Assembly: GCA_017558065.1 (NCBI GenBank)
Contig: JAFYWK010000071.1
Coordinates: 1 to 43,693, forward strand
Direction: 5' to 3'
Source: Paludibacteraceae bacterium
GTDB taxonomy: Bacteria > Bacteroidota > Bacteroidia > Bacteroidales > Paludibacteraceae
Length of the DNA stretch: 43,693 nt
Part shown: in pieces, positions 43,253 to 43,693 of the stretch
How positions within the stretch are numbered: the first letter of the stretch is position 1
How the letters are laid out: each line of letters starts with the position of its first letter
The notes under the pieces: generated by a model
Database searches by the model: none
Seen by the model: the letters and a program-made list of their open reading frames with translations, nothing else
What the model was told of the DNA's origin: nothing
Made by a program: the position numbers and the translations under genes

Positions 43253-43274
43253 TTTTGAGCCACTGGCCGGACTC
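43253..43274 (-). repeat. Duplicate of the tRNA-Thr 3' end
   Basis: These 22 bases are identical to 43447-43468, the last 17 nt of the tRNA gene plus 5 flanking bases, in the same orientation and 194 bp apart. The rest of the tRNA is absent. Such short 3'-end repeats are typical attachment-site scars of tRNA-targeted integration. Confidence 0.6.
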
Positions 43275-43344
43275 TGCCGCTCTGGTTAGTTTGGCTTATT
43301 GACTTGCTATGCAAGTAGGTTCGCTGCAACTAACCTTCGCTCCT

Positions 43345-43376
43345 CCCCATAACGCCACGAGCGTTTCGGGGGCCCC
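43345..43376 (-). repeat. 32-nt REP-like palindromic element, copy C (inverted)
   Basis: On the minus strand it begins GGGGCCCCCGAAA and ends in GGGG after a GCG-rich hairpin, with the same 32-nt length as copies A and B. It lies between the tRNA fragment and the tRNA gene. Confidence 0.6.
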
Positions 43377-43412
43377 ATAACGGTTCGAAGTCCAAGGGAC
43401 AGGTGGCAAAAC

Positions 43413-43445
43413 AAAAAAAGACATCCGCAAAGGATGTCTTTTTTT
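43413..43445. terminator. Intrinsic terminator of tRNA-Thr
   Basis: A 14-bp stem with a 5-nt loop (43413-43426 with 43432-43445) and A/T-run arms lies directly downstream of the tRNA on the minus strand. Confidence 0.85.
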
Positions 43446-43451
43446 GTTTTG

Positions 43452-43524
<73 letters not shown>

Positions 43525-43556
43525 AGCGAGTCAGCGGACATTGCTGAAATCGAGTG

Positions 43557-43588
43557 CAAAAGTACTGCTTTTTTGCGAAATATGCAAA
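43557..43588 (-). promoter_or_regulatory. Promoter of tRNA-Thr
   Basis: On the minus strand TTTG (43585-43588), 20 bp and TACTTTTG (43557-43564). It is back to back with the plus-strand promoter at 43593-43624. Confidence 0.8.
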
Positions 43589-43592
43589 TATT

Positions 43593-43624
43593 TTTGCGTA
43601 TTTGGGTAAATTTTTGTAATTTTG
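43593..43624 (+). promoter_or_regulatory. Promoter of the last, partial gene
   Basis: TTTG (43593-43596), 20 bp and TAATTTTG (43617-43624). Only 4 bp separates it from the tRNA promoter. Confidence 0.8.
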
Positions 43625-43649
43625 TCGGCGGAAAGGAGAAATTAGTACT

Positions 43650-43693
43650 ATGAAACGGAATTTTATAACCGTCAGAGAATTTCAAAAGATCCC
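43650..43693 (+). CDS. Start of an unidentified gene (3' partial)
   Basis: Only 14 full codons are present (MKRNFITVREFQKI...) before the window ends. An ATG at 43650 follows its own promoter and an AAAGGAG element 9 bp upstream, which is unusual for this organism, where Shine-Dalgarno sites are rare. The product cannot be identified. Confidence 0.6.
   Translation, partial: MKRNFITVREFQKI

Overview
The window comes from a member of the Bacteroidota, most likely the order Bacteroidales. Nearly every convincing promoter has the phylum-type layout: a TTTG-like -33 box, 20 bp, then a TAnnTTTG -7 box. Shine-Dalgarno sequences are almost absent. The proteins are also typical of the group: a TamL-type BamA-family lipoprotein, a DUF5723/thrombospondin-3/OmpA protein, Fn3-repeat and FISUMP-like surface proteins, a golvesin-domain amidase-like protein and a reverse rubrerythrin. 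I cannot name a genus from sequence alone.

Layout. 1-2850: 3' part of a giant Fn3-repeat surface protein. 3011-3559: reverse rubrerythrin. 3721-5674 (minus): yebC, rsmG and an MBL hydrolase. 5712-10077 (minus): a lipoprotein and an OmpA-family protein. 10145-11557 (minus): a RecD-like helicase. 11609-11716 (plus): SRP RNA. 11748-13187 (minus): a subtilisin-like protease. 13228-14239: intergenic tract with a promoter and a candidate structured RNA. 14240-21434 (plus): an accessory block of exported LPP20/CsgG-like proteins surrounding a complete diversity-generating retroelement (DGR). 21635-25634 (minus): groEL, groES, a HAD phosphatase and rmuC. 25831-33488 (plus): tamL-like gene, rnhB, sppA, lpxK, msbA-like gene. 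33493-36156 (minus): mutS. 36246-36681: a second copy of the candidate RNA. 36778-38430 (plus): a vWA/FISUMP lipoprotein whose C-terminus looks like a further DGR variable region. 38780-43109 (minus): an RlmD-type methyltransferase and a golvesin-domain protein. 43452-43524 (minus): tRNA-Thr(CGT), then the start of a divergent gene.

The most notable system is the DGR at 15989-18982. Its template repeat (TR, 18848-18982) and variable repeat (VR, 17131-17265) are each 135 bp. They differ at 16 positions, and all 16 are adenines in the TR; the 106 non-adenine positions are identical. The VR forms the last 45 residues of a secreted protein with a CsgG-like N-terminal domain and a formylglycine-generating-enzyme (C-type-lectin) fold. 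Twelve of its 13 hypermutable AAY codons have been rewritten. An HRDC-domain accessory gene and a reverse transcriptase with LPIGNLTSQ and YMDD motifs overlap by 4 bp between VR and TR. A nested 13-bp-stem hairpin lies just after the VR, where DGRs need a structure for retrohoming.

Other points for a second look: the two related RNA-like elements, three 32-nt palindromic REP-like elements (one inside the protease gene, one inside an RNA element), a duplicated tRNA 3' end, a possible sigma-54 promoter for groESL, and simple intergenic repeats that have entered mutS and the protease gene.
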